From Desulfovibrio sp. (GTDB lineage: Bacteria; Desulfobacterota; Desulfovibrionia; Desulfovibrionales; Desulfovibrionaceae), in assembly GCA_017415765.1 (NCBI GenBank), contig JAFQED010000032.1:89728-153727 (forward strand): DNA of 64,000 bases. The letters run 5' to 3'. A model generated the notes under the pieces. That model worked only from the letters and a program-made list of their open reading frames with translations. It was not told where the DNA came from and searched no databases. This document shows, piece by piece, positions 44,106 to 52,458 of this stretch. The translations under genes were made by a program, and so were the position numbers. How positions within the stretch are numbered: the stretch's first letter is position 1; each line of letters opens with the position of its first letter.

Positions 44106-44882
44106 ATGGACGCCAGGATATTGGCTGTGGCCAATCAGAAAGGCGGGGTTGGCAAGACAACGACCTCAGTAAGCCTTGGCAGTGCCTTGTCCCGGCAGGG
44201 TAAAAAGGTTCTGTTACTGGATCTTGATCCGCACGCCTGTGCCACGCTCCATGCCAGGATCTATCCCGAAGATGTGGAGATAAGTCTGCACGACATCTTC
44301 CGGGGACAGGCGGAGGACTGGGCTATGCTCTGGCCGGGGCTGATACGCCCCAAGGCCCTGCAGGGTATGGATGTTGCCCCTGGGGACATCCGACTGGCCG
44401 ACCTTGAAAGTGATTTGCGTGACCAATCTGCCAAGGGCAGCATCCTGACACGCAGTCTGGGATATGTGCTGCCGCAGTATGATTTTATCGTACTGGACTG
44501 TCCGCCGCATGTGGGCATTTTGCTGGTCAACGCGCTGGTGGCTGCCGACTTGCTGATAATCCCCATCCAGACGGATTTTCTGGCTCTGCATGGGCTCAAA
44601 TTGCTGTTTGATACCCTGCATACCCTTAACAAGGTCTTGCCGCAGCCCATACAGTATCGGGCAGTGCCGACCATGTATGATATGCGAGCCAGGGCTTGTC
44701 GGCGGGTGCTGGAGCTTATGCAGCAAAAAATGGGGCACGCGCTGTTTGCAACCATCATCGGCGTGGATACGCGTTTCAGAGAGGCGAGTGCCCAGGGCTG
44801 TACTATTTTTGATATTGATGCGCGTTCCCGTGGGGCGCGCTGTTATGAGGCATTGGCTCAGGAAGTGCTGGAGCTATGGTAA
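44106..44882 (+). CDS. ParA/MinD-type ATPase of the chemotaxis operon
   Basis: 258 residues. Deviant Walker A KGGVGKTT at about residues 12-19, LLLDLDPHA, and IVLDCPPHVGILLVNAL as Walker B region: ParA/Soj family. In operons with che genes, relatives such as ParC and PpfA place chemosensory arrays at poles or through the cytoplasm. Overlaps the following CheW-domain gene by 7 bases, so the two are probably made together. Confidence 0.92.
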   Translation: MDARILAVANQKGGVGKTTTSVSLGSALSRQGKKVLLLDLDPHACATLHARIYPEDVEISLHDIFRGQAEDWAMLWPGLIRPKALQGMDVAPGDIRLADLESDLRDQSAKGSILTRSLGYVLPQYDFIVLDCPPHVGILLVNALVAADLLIIPIQTDFLALHGLKLLFDTLHTLNKVLPQPIQYRAVPTMYDMRARACRRVLELMQQKMGHALFATIIGVDTRFREASAQGCTIFDIDARSRGARCYEALAQEVLELW

Positions 44883-45586
44883 AGACGCCGGAAGAATACT
44901 TTGCTGCACAAAGCTTTGCTGCGCCAGGCGCGGGGAAAGCGATCCCGGGCGATAGCCTGACTGCAGCTGAGCGTGACTTTGTTGCCAAATATCTGGGGAC
45001 AGACGCATTGGCTGGATTGCCAGACATGGCTGCTGTGGCCTCTTCTGCCGTTGTGGGGCTGCCCCTGTCTGGTGCATCCCTGTCAGGAGGAAATGCCACA
45101 GGCCAGGGGCAGCCCCGCCCCTTATCCATCAAGGCGGGTTTACAGGCTCTGCCAATGGTGCAAATGGTATCCTTTTATGTGCAGGGGCAGCTCTTTTTGC
45201 TGCCCGTGGCCCTTATCCATGAGGTGCTACGCCATTTGCCACTGGTCAGGCTGCCCAAGGCACCTCCCTATATGGCCGGGGTCATCAACCTGCGCGGCAA
45301 GGTGACTCCTCTGCTGTATCTTGATGCTCTTCTGACCCTTGATGGGCACGGAGCCTATACAAAACAACATTTTATTGTCATTTGCGAGACAGAAGAGTTG
45401 CAGCTTGGCCTGATTATCGACAAGGTCCACAGTATGTACCATGTGCCGCAGGATGCCATCCACTGGAATGCCGAAGTACAGTTGGGTGACAGTGCAGAGC
45501 TGCTTTACGGCATAGCGGACATCAGCGGACGCATTTGTGGCATTGTGGCCCCGGAGTTGATCGTACGCAAGGTGCAAGGGCTGTAA
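44876..45586 (+). CDS. cheW: CheW-domain protein with N-terminal extension
   Basis: 236 residues. The first 95 or so are Ala/Gly/Pro-rich without a recognised domain; the CheW domain covers about 97-230 (VSFYVQGQLFLLPVALIHEVLR, MAGVINLRGKVTPLLYLDALL, YGIADISGRI). Couples receptors to the CheA encoded two genes downstream. Distinct from the short CheW at 13783. The N-terminal extension and the overlap with the ParA gene suggest that it links the array to the ParA protein (inference). Confidence 0.9.
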   Translation: MVKTPEEYFAAQSFAAPGAGKAIPGDSLTAAERDFVAKYLGTDALAGLPDMAAVASSAVVGLPLSGASLSGGNATGQGQPRPLSIKAGLQALPMVQMVSFYVQGQLFLLPVALIHEVLRHLPLVRLPKAPPYMAGVINLRGKVTPLLYLDALLTLDGHGAYTKQHFIVICETEELQLGLIIDKVHSMYHVPQDAIHWNAEVQLGDSAELLYGIADISGRICGIVAPELIVRKVQGL

Positions 45587-45678
45587 CCCTTGCCAATGCC
45601 CCAAAAATCGTCTAGAATACAAAAGACCGTTTTTTCAGTTCAGAAAGAGGTCTTCACACCACATGCAGGTATAGGCAT

Positions 45679-46047
45679 ATGAGCAAGCATATCATGGTTG
45701 TTGACGATTCCAAGACCATCAGAAACCTGGTGGCCTTTGTGCTCAAGTCGGAAGGGTTCAAGGTCAGCACCGCAGAAGACGGACTGGACGCCATAGAAAA
45801 GCTGTATGGTCTTGAGCCGGTTGACCTCATCGTTTCTGACGTCAACATGCCCCGCATGGACGGCTTCACCTTTATCAAAAATCTTCGCTCACAGGATGCC
45901 TACAAGGACATCCCCATCATCGTGCTCTCCACCGAAGGGCAGGAGCAGGACATCCAGAAAGGTATGAGCCTTGGTGCCAACCTTTACATGGTCAAACCCG
46001 CTCAGCCAGAAAAAATGGTTCGCAATATAAAGATGCTTCTTGGCTAA
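45679..46047 (+). CDS. cheY: Chemotaxis response regulator CheY
   Basis: 122 residues, a single receiver domain. Acidic pair Asp9-Asp10, phospho-acceptor Asp54 (SDVNMPRMDG), the switch Thr/Ser in LSTEGQ and the conserved Lys in VKPAQPEKM are present. Phosphorylated by CheA and then binds the flagellar motor. It lies 92 bases after the cheW gene and 63 before cheA. Confidence 0.95.
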   Translation: MSKHIMVVDDSKTIRNLVAFVLKSEGFKVSTAEDGLDAIEKLYGLEPVDLIVSDVNMPRMDGFTFIKNLRSQDAYKDIPIIVLSTEGQEQDIQKGMSLGANLYMVKPAQPEKMVRNIKMLLG

Positions 46048-46110
46048 CCGATAAGGAAAGCAGTTAGTGCCCTCTGGGGGTGCTGTGCTATAGCCAATGA
46101 AGGTGCGGAT

Positions 46111-49100
46111 ATGAGCCAAGACTTTTTTGATCCGGAACTTTTTACGGATTTTATCGCTGAAGCCAAGGATCACCTCGAAACCATCGAGCCAAACTTGCTG
46201 GAGCTGGAGAAAGCTCCTGACAACCTTGCCCTGCTGAACGATATTTTTCGCCCCATGCACTCGCTCAAGGGGGCATCCGGTTTTCTTGGCCTGAACCGCA
46301 TCAACCATTTGGCCCACAAGTCGGAAAACATCCTTGACGAGTTGCGCAAGGGTGCCATGCTGGTGACTTCGGAAATCATGGATGTTATTCTGGCGTCCAC
46401 CGATGCTCTGCGCCAGATGATAGACAATCTGGAAACCAGCAATGTTGAGGGTGATGTGGAAACCGAACATATCATCGCCCAGATAGACGCCATCATGTCG
46501 GGTGAAAGCCCTGCCGTCCAAGCCGAATCTGCCCCCGAAGAAGACAGTCCGAATGCAGCGGAAGACGCCCCCCTTGCCCCTGGTGAGGAAGATGCTGCCG
46601 TTGTGGCTGCGCCGCTGGCAGACACTGCCCCTGACAAAGTCGACAGTCAGCCTGCAGAGGCTGTGGCAAACGTAGCCCCGGACGCAGCAGCGGTTTCTGA
46701 GGCGACGCCCGCTGCTGCCGTGCAGCCCATGAGTACCAAGGAATGGGTTGCCTCCTTGCCACAGGGAGAAGCCTACTCTCTGACCGCCTTTGGCGAAGCG
46801 CATTTGAAAGATTTTATTGATGAATCCCTTGAGATTATCGAAAATCTCAATACAGGCTTGCTCCAACTGGAGGAAAACCCCACCGGCAATGGGGAACTGG
46901 TCAATGACCTCTTCCGCTACTTCCACAATATGAAGGGCAACAGTGGCATCATCGGCTATAATGAGCTGAATGCCCTGACTCATGAGGCAGAGACCCTGCT
47001 CAATAATGTCCGGCAGGGCAAGATCGTACCCAGCCATGAATTGATCGACCTGCTTCTGCTGGTGGCCGATGTCATGGAAAATCTGGTACACAAGATTGAG
47101 ATCAGCAGCGGCCAGACCACTCCCTTCGATATTACACCGATCATCAAGCAACTGCAAAAGGCCCTGGCTGGTGGGGATATTTCCTTACCGCAGGAATTGC
47201 TGGCCGCACAGGCCACAGCTCCGGCAGCACCCGAAACCCCTGCAACGCCAGCACCGGATGTGGATGCGGCCCCGGTGGAGGCAGTACCACCCACCATTAT
47301 CCCGGCCGGAACAGACGGTGATGACCTTGAAGTCTTTCGGATAACGGTGACGCAGCAGATGGAGCTGATCCGGGCTGCCCTGGCAACCCTGCAACAGGAT
47401 GGCGCACATAAAGACTCCATTGACGCCACCTTCCGCTGTCTGACCGCTATCAAGAATTCCTGCAGTTTCATGGGCCAGGATGAAATCAAGGTCTATGCCG
47501 AGCGCACTGCTGGCATTGTTGATCAGGGCCGCCGCAGTGGTATTGATTTCGGTTTGATGGTTGACCTGCTCAGTCAGGAAGTCAGCATTATTGGTGATAT
47601 GCTGGAAAAGGTGCTGGGTGCCCCTGTGTCCTCCGTACCTGCGGCACAGGCAGCAGCAACTGCATCCGCAGCGGTGACCGATACCCCGGCCAGTACGGAA
47701 CAGTCTGCCCCCCAGCCGGAAGAAGCTCCCAAGACCGCTGTGGAAACAGCAGCCCCGACTGCCCCAGAAGCGCAGCCCACCAGCACCTCGCGAACAGTCC
47801 AGGCCTCTCCTGTCCAGTCTGCTGTTGCCCAACCCGTAGCAGATAAGGCTTTTGCCCATCCGCAAACTGTGGCCCCAAAGCCCGCCCAGCCTTCTGTATC
47901 GGTTCAGGCTTCAGCACCCAAGCCAGCTCCAGCGGCACAAGCTGCGGCGGCCAAGCCCAAGGCAGCAGCTTCTGCACCGCAGCCCGCCAATGAGGGGCAT
48001 AAGGGTTCTTCCACCATTCGGGTGGATCATGAACGGCTTGACCACCTTATGAACCTGATTGGTGAGCTGATCATCAACCGCAACCGCTACGCACTCATTG
48101 CCCGTTCGCTTGAGGGCGGTGATGACGTCAATATCTCTGAAGTGGCGCAAAGTCTTTCCGAAACCACTTACGCCATGGCCCGTATCTCTGATGACCTTCA
48201 GGATACCATCATGAAGGTGCGGATGGTGCCGGTTGCCTCTGTCTTTTCGCGCTTCCCCCGTCTGGTGCGCGACCTTTCCCGCAAGAGCGGCAAGGAAGTT
48301 GACCTGGTCATGGAAGGGGAAGAAACGGAACTGGACAAGAGCGTGGTAGAGGTCATTGGCGACCCGCTTGTGCATCTTATCCGTAACTCTGTGGATCACG
48401 GTATTGAGCCGGAAGATGTGCGCGTGGCCGCAGGCAAGCCGGCCAAGGGCAAGGTTACGCTGCGTGCCTTCCACAAGGGCAATTCCGTTGCTATTGAGAT
48501 TGAAGACGATGGCAAGGGTATCGACCCGGACAAAATGCGCGAGGTCGCCATCCGTAAGGGTATCATTTCGCCTGACGAGGCTGCCCAGTTGGATGACCGT
48601 GAAGCCATTGAACTCATTTTTGCACCGGGCTTCTCCTCGGCAGAAAAAATTACTGATATTTCTGGCCGTGGTGTGGGTATGGACGTTGTCCGTACCAACA
48701 TCAAGAACCTCAAGGGCAGTGTCAATACCTATTCCGAGCTGGGCAAGGGAACACGCTTTACCCTCAGTCTGCCACTGACCCTTGCCATCATTGATGCGCT
48801 GATGGTCAATGTTTCCGGCCAGATGTACGCCATCCCGCTGGATGCTGTTTCGGAAACCACCAAGATCGAGTCCGCCAGGCTGACCGACGTCAAGGGCCGC
48901 AAGGCCGTGACCTTGCGTGGTGAGGTTCTTGGCATTGTGGAGCTGGCCGACATGCTGGGACTGCCCCGCACAGAACCCATGCCGGAAGTGCTTTCCGTTG
49001 TTGTCATTCACGACAACGACAGACGGCTGGGCTTGGTGGTGGATCAACTGCTGGAACGGCAGGAAATCGTCATCAAACCCCTGGGCGCATATTTGGGCGA

Positions 49101-49275
49101 TCTCAAGGGGATCTCCGGGGCAACAATCCTGGGCGACGGCTCTGTCATCCTGATTCTTGATCCGCACGAAATCTACCTGATGTCCACATCCAAGTCTGTG
49201 AATCTTGGCCCGGCTGTCAATCTGCAACAACAGCAACAGCCCACAGCACCAGAGCTGCCCCGGCTGACCGGTTAG
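46111..49275 (+). CDS. cheA: Chemotaxis histidine kinase CheA with three HPt-like modules
   Basis: 1054 residues against about 650 in E. coli. HPt1 has His50 (RPMHSLKGASG). HPt2 has His272 (YFHNMKGNSG). A third HPt-like module (about 400-510) has CLTAIKNSCSFMG, in which Thr445 takes the place of the phospho-His. The modules are joined by Ala/Pro/Glu-rich linkers. Then follow the dimerisation helices (from about 634), the HATPase domain (HLIRNSVDHG, DDGKGID, GRGVGMDVV) and a CheW-like P5 domain. No separate P2 CheY-binding domain was recognised. Last gene of the operon. Confidence 0.95.
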   Translation: MSQDFFDPELFTDFIAEAKDHLETIEPNLLELEKAPDNLALLNDIFRPMHSLKGASGFLGLNRINHLAHKSENILDELRKGAMLVTSEIMDVILASTDALRQMIDNLETSNVEGDVETEHIIAQIDAIMSGESPAVQAESAPEEDSPNAAEDAPLAPGEEDAAVVAAPLADTAPDKVDSQPAEAVANVAPDAAAVSEATPAAAVQPMSTKEWVASLPQGEAYSLTAFGEAHLKDFIDESLEIIENLNTGLLQLEENPTGNGELVNDLFRYFHNMKGNSGIIGYNELNALTHEAETLLNNVRQGKIVPSHELIDLLLLVADVMENLVHKIEISSGQTTPFDITPIIKQLQKALAGGDISLPQELLAAQATAPAAPETPATPAPDVDAAPVEAVPPTIIPAGTDGDDLEVFRITVTQQMELIRAALATLQQDGAHKDSIDATFRCLTAIKNSCSFMGQDEIKVYAERTAGIVDQGRRSGIDFGLMVDLLSQEVSIIGDMLEKVLGAPVSSVPAAQAAATASAAVTDTPASTEQSAPQPEEAPKTAVETAAPTAPEAQPTSTSRTVQASPVQSAVAQPVADKAFAHPQTVAPKPAQPSVSVQASAPKPAPAAQAAAAKPKAAASAPQPANEGHKGSSTIRVDHERLDHLMNLIGELIINRNRYALIARSLEGGDDVNISEVAQSLSETTYAMARISDDLQDTIMKVRMVPVASVFSRFPRLVRDLSRKSGKEVDLVMEGEETELDKSVVEVIGDPLVHLIRNSVDHGIEPEDVRVAAGKPAKGKVTLRAFHKGNSVAIEIEDDGKGIDPDKMREVAIRKGIISPDEAAQLDDREAIELIFAPGFSSAEKITDISGRGVGMDVVRTNIKNLKGSVNTYSELGKGTRFTLSLPLTLAIIDALMVNVSGQMYAIPLDAVSETTKIESARLTDVKGRKAVTLRGEVLGIVELADMLGLPRTEPMPEVLSVVVIHDNDRRLGLVVDQLLERQEIVIKPLGAYLGDLKGISGATILGDGSVILILDPHEIYLMSTSKSVNLGPAVNLQQQQQPTAPELPRLTG

Positions 49276-49627
49276 CATCTTTTGTCTGCTATGATGCCTC
49301 GTTAAGAGGCTTTGTACACGTGAACGTAAGAGCCTTTTGCGAGTGGATCGAGTGAGGTCTACTCTCAAAAGGCTCGGTTTTTTCTTTCAAAATTCTCCGC
49401 TTCAAAACATCCTTGAACGAGCGATCCTGCCTCTGATCTCTGGAATGACAGATTTATCTTTTTGATGATCTTCTTGAATTTTTTCTGTTATTCCAATGTA
49501 TTGTTACGCAATTTTTTATAAAAAAGTGAATATCTCCCCGAAATTTAGTTATTGATTTTTATTACCATGTAGGCTAGTTCTATGAAAGATTCCATACAGG
49601 AACACCCATCCATCAAGGAGGTCAGCC
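49276..49627. other. Spacer between cheA and the superoxide dismutase gene
   Basis: 352 bases, no gene. The first 110 hold the cheA terminator. The rest is AT-rich and includes a possible promoter for the dismutase: TTGATT (49552-49557), 17 bases, TAGTTC (49575-49580). Promoter call is by pattern only. Confidence 0.5.
49330..49384 (+). terminator. Terminator of the che operon
   Basis: GAGCCTTTTGCGAGT and ACTCTCAAAAGGCTC pair with a small bulge around a 16-base loop, followed by GGTTTTTTC. Confidence 0.8.
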
Positions 49628-50341
49628 ATGAGTAGTGAAAGAAACGCCGTATCCAGACGTACCTTTTGCAAGTATGCCGTCAGTGCCGGTGTAGCACTGG
49701 CATCCTTTTCGGCCCTGTCCAGTGTCGCCAGTTTTGCCGCTTCAGGCAAGGGTTTTGCCATGCCGCCTCTGCCCTATGCCGAAGGGGCTCTTGAACCCCA
49801 TATTTCTGCCAAAACCATCAGTTTTCACTATGGTAAACATACCAAGGCCTATTATGATGCGGTAAATAAGCTGATTGCCGAAAAGGCTATCAATGCCCCC
49901 TCCCTGGAGCAGGTTTTTCTTGACGCTGCCAAAAGCCCGGAAGGGACAGCCCTGTTCAACAATGCGGCTCAGGCCTTCAATCATACCTTTTACTGGGTAG
50001 GACTGACCCCTGGCGGAGCCAATGCACCTTCAGGCAAGCTGCTCAAGATGGTCAATACCGCCTTTGGCAATGCGGATGGTATGAAAAAGGCCCTTAGCGC
50101 AGCTGCGGCTGGGCAGTTCGGCAGCGGATGGGCTTGGCTGGTGCTTGAGGGCGACACCTTGAAGGTGGTAAAAACCCCCAATGCGGAAAACCCCCTTCAG
50201 AAAGGGCAAAAACCTCTCCTGACCGTAGACGTCTGGGAACACGCTTATTATCTTGACTATCAGAACCGCCGGCCGGCCTATGTCAAGGCTGTGCTGGACA
50301 ACTTGGTCAACTGGGATATTGTGGCCAAGAATCTGGGCTAA
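49628..50341 (+). CDS. sodB: Exported superoxide dismutase, Fe type
   Basis: 237 residues; AAGGAGGTCAGCC precedes the ATG. The first 38 residues are a twin-arginine-like signal (SRRTFCKYAVSAG, Ala-rich helix, AASGK). The mature part keeps the metal ligands in SFHYGKH, NHTFYW and DVWEHAYY. Gln in FNNAAQAFNHTF points to the iron rather than the manganese branch. Removes superoxide in the periplasm, a known need of sulfate reducers exposed to oxygen. Stands alone. Confidence 0.93.
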   Translation: MSSERNAVSRRTFCKYAVSAGVALASFSALSSVASFAASGKGFAMPPLPYAEGALEPHISAKTISFHYGKHTKAYYDAVNKLIAEKAINAPSLEQVFLDAAKSPEGTALFNNAAQAFNHTFYWVGLTPGGANAPSGKLLKMVNTAFGNADGMKKALSAAAAGQFGSGWAWLVLEGDTLKVVKTPNAENPLQKGQKPLLTVDVWEHAYYLDYQNRRPAYVKAVLDNLVNWDIVAKNLG

Positions 50342-50352
50342 GAACGTACACA

Positions 50353-50389
50353 TGCAGGCCTCGGCAGCATGAGCATGCCGAGGCCTGTT
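50353..50389. terminator. Hairpin after the superoxide dismutase gene
   Basis: CAGGCCTCGGCA and TGCCGAGGCCTG form a 12-bp stem around a 9-base loop, 14 bases after the stop. No T run, so termination is likely but not certain. Confidence 0.6.
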
Positions 50390-50446
50390 GATCCCGGCCT
50401 TGCCGGGGTATATGATTTTCCCAGTTTTATATGCTTCAACAGCCTT

Positions 50447-50479
50447 AGAGCGAAATGCCATTGAAAATGGCATCGCTCT
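50447..50479. repeat. Imperfect inverted repeat
   Basis: AGAGCGAAATGCCATT pairs with AATGGCATCGCTCT with one or two unpaired bases; 3-base loop. Confidence 0.65.
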
Positions 50480-50596
50480 GGCGGACGCGCGAGCGGACGC
50501 CCGCGCCGTAAGCAAGCGGGACTTGTCCAGCTTTGCTGGGAAACCGCGCTTTTCCCGCGCTTGTCCCGCTCTGCGGGGAAGCGTAGGCAGCGTATG

Positions 50597-50621
50597 GATT
50601 GAAACACAGAGTGTTTCAATC
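50597..50621. repeat. Perfect 11-bp inverted repeat
   Basis: GATTGAAACAC and GTGTTTCAATC around AGA. No T run nearby; could be an operator or part of a dispersed palindromic element. Confidence 0.7.
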
Positions 50622-50784
50622 AGAAAATGCCTTAAATATTGTCGTCAAATTATTTTTGCCATAATAAGATGCACCTGATTTGCACGGCTGCAAGGAAGCA
50701 GAGGCTTCGTTTTGCATAACGTGTAGCGATGCCACGCCATCTCTTCAGGTAGGCTTTCCCGGAGCATGTCCCCTTTTTCAATGG

Positions 50785-52227
50785 TTATTGAGATGCTGCG
50801 TAGCCTGTCGAGGCAACGAGCTTTTCTGCCTGTTGCAGTGCCGTCTGTAAAACCCGCGCCACAAGCGCATACTGGGACGTTTCAAGGGTACGGGGATCCA
50901 GACAGAACTGTTCCTGATCCAGACGTCCCAGCAGGGGAGGTTCGATTTCAAGGAGGGCATTTTTCAGAGCCGTAACGCTGGTTCGCGCGGGGGTGAGGCA
51001 AACCAGGCTGGTGGCAAGATCATACTGGGGGAAGGCTCCTCCCCCGACCCGAGAGGTACTGGTACGCAGCTCCACGGCACAGCTGTTCCCCAAGGTTTTG
51101 CGTAAACGGGCGGCCAGCATGCGGGCACGGCGTGCCAGCACCTCGGGGGGGACGCAGATGCGCCGCAAGGTAGGGATGCGCTCACAGGCCTTTGCCGGGT
51201 CAAGATAAAGGCGCAGGGTAGCCTCCAAGGCCGCGAGGCAGAATTTGTCACAACGCAGGGCGCGGGCTAGCGGATTTTTTTTCAGCCGATCCACCAGATT
51301 TTTTTTGCCCGCAATGATACCTGCCTGCGGCCCACCCAGAACCTTGTCGCCAGAGAACATCACAAGGTCTGCCCCTGCGTTCAGTACCCCGGAAACTGTC
51401 GGTTCGCCCGGCAGACCGTAGGGAGAGAGATCCAGCAGACTGCCGCTGCCCAGGTCTTCAAAAAGAGGCAGATTGTGCGCATGGGCCAGCGTAGCCAGTT
51501 GGGAAAGAGGAACCGCGCTGTGGAAACCAACGATACGGTAATTGGAGGTATGAACCCTCAGGATCGCACGAGTCTCTTCCGTTATGGCGGCTGCATAGTC
51601 GGACAGATGAGTACGGTTGGTGGTGCCCACCTCGCGAAGTCGTGTGCCGCTTTTTTCCATGACCTCGGGGATGCGGAAGCTCCCGCCAATCTCCACCAGT
51701 TCGCCCCGCGAAACGATGGCTTCCCCACCCTGGCAAAATTCATTGAGTACCAGCAGTACAGCGGCTGCGTTATTGTTGACTGCAAATGCCGCTTCGCCAC
51801 CACTCAAACGGCAGAGCAGGTCTTCAACGATACTATGCCGACTGCCACGCCCCCCACTGCTCATATCCAGCTCAAGATTGCTATAGCCTGAAGCTGCCAG
51901 GTTTACTGCTGCCTGCGCTTCTTCGGCCAGCACCGAGCGTCCCAGATTGGTATGGACGACGACACCTGTGGCATTGAGAACTGCCCGGAAGCGCGGTCGC
52001 AGACCAAGGCGGACATACTCCAGCAGACGTGGTAAACTGGCTTCAAGGGCGAGGTCAGCGGCACTCTGGCAGTATCCTGCGCGAATATCCTTGCGGCGAT
52101 CTTCCCAGAAACGGGCAACAAGCTCGCGCAACAGTGGATGTGGAGCCTGGGACAGCTGGGGGTCGGCCGCAACAAGGGCAGTCAGACAGGCATCGACAGA
52201 AGGGATGGCGCGAAAAAGGGTGTTCAT
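50785..52227 (-). CDS. selA: L-seryl-tRNA(Sec) selenium transferase SelA
   Basis: 480 residues, the usual length. Typical N-terminal PHPLLRELVARFWEDRRKDI, VVHTNLGRSVLAEEA, the substrate segment GRGSRHSIVEDLLCRLSGGEAAFAVNNNAAAVLLVLN, and the PLP-Lys in VMFSGDKVLGGPQAG. Converts Ser-tRNA(Sec) to Sec-tRNA(Sec) with selenophosphate made by SelD. Serves at least the two selenoproteins encoded in this window, SelD and FdhA. Confidence 0.97.
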   Translation of the reverse strand: MNTLFRAIPSVDACLTALVAADPQLSQAPHPLLRELVARFWEDRRKDIRAGYCQSAADLALEASLPRLLEYVRLGLRPRFRAVLNATGVVVHTNLGRSVLAEEAQAAVNLAASGYSNLELDMSSGGRGSRHSIVEDLLCRLSGGEAAFAVNNNAAAVLLVLNEFCQGGEAIVSRGELVEIGGSFRIPEVMEKSGTRLREVGTTNRTHLSDYAAAITEETRAILRVHTSNYRIVGFHSAVPLSQLATLAHAHNLPLFEDLGSGSLLDLSPYGLPGEPTVSGVLNAGADLVMFSGDKVLGGPQAGIIAGKKNLVDRLKKNPLARALRCDKFCLAALEATLRLYLDPAKACERIPTLRRICVPPEVLARRARMLAARLRKTLGNSCAVELRTSTSRVGGGAFPQYDLATSLVCLTPARTSVTALKNALLEIEPPLLGRLDQEQFCLDPRTLETSQYALVARVLQTALQQAEKLVASTGYAASQ

Positions 52228-52276
52228 GGCAGACCTGTCTAGTCGTTATTATTGTATTCCGGGGCAAGAGTACCGC

Positions 52277-52305
52277 TTGCCAGCAAAGGAAGGCTATGCT
52301 AGCTT
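52277..52305 (+). promoter_or_regulatory. Candidate promoter of tRNA-Sec
   Basis: TTGCCA (52277-52282), 17-base spacer, TAGCTT (52300-52305), 10 bases before the tRNA 5' end. Confidence 0.6.
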
Positions 52306-52315
52306 TTATACATTC

Positions 52316-52409
52316 GGAGGCGTTTCGTCACCGGTGTGGCGCTTGGTCTTCAAAACCAATGAACGGCCGAGAGGTCGTTGGTAGGTTCGACTCCTATGCG
52401 CCTCCGCCA
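52316..52409 (+). tRNA. selC: tRNA-Sec(TCA)
   Basis: 94 bases with an 8-bp acceptor stem (GGAGGCGT with GCGCCTCC, one G-U), a long variable arm (AACGGCCGAGAGGTCGTT region), anticodon loop CTTCAAA giving TCA, T loop GTTCGACTC and an encoded CCA. The long acceptor and variable arms are the marks of selenocysteine tRNA. It is on the plus strand between minus-strand selA and selB. Confidence 0.97.
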
Positions 52410-52458
52410 TTCTTCTGACGTCAGTCGTCCCAAAGCCAAAGGATTGGGATGGCTGGCG

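Larger units (their letters stand above)
50342..50784. other. Spacer rich in inverted repeats
   Basis: 443 bases, no supportable gene. It holds at least four separate inverted repeats: 50353-50389 (CAGGCCTCGGCA stem, likely the dismutase terminator), 50447-50479, 50515-50570 (AGCGGGAC/GTCCCGCT) and 50597-50621. A further small GC stem lies near 50393-50408. The density is unlike any other spacer in the window. Confidence 0.65.

Noticed and set aside
47911-49368. Minus-strand frame of 485 codons opposite cheA
   Set aside because: Antisense of conserved CheA kinase domains; no plausible domain.
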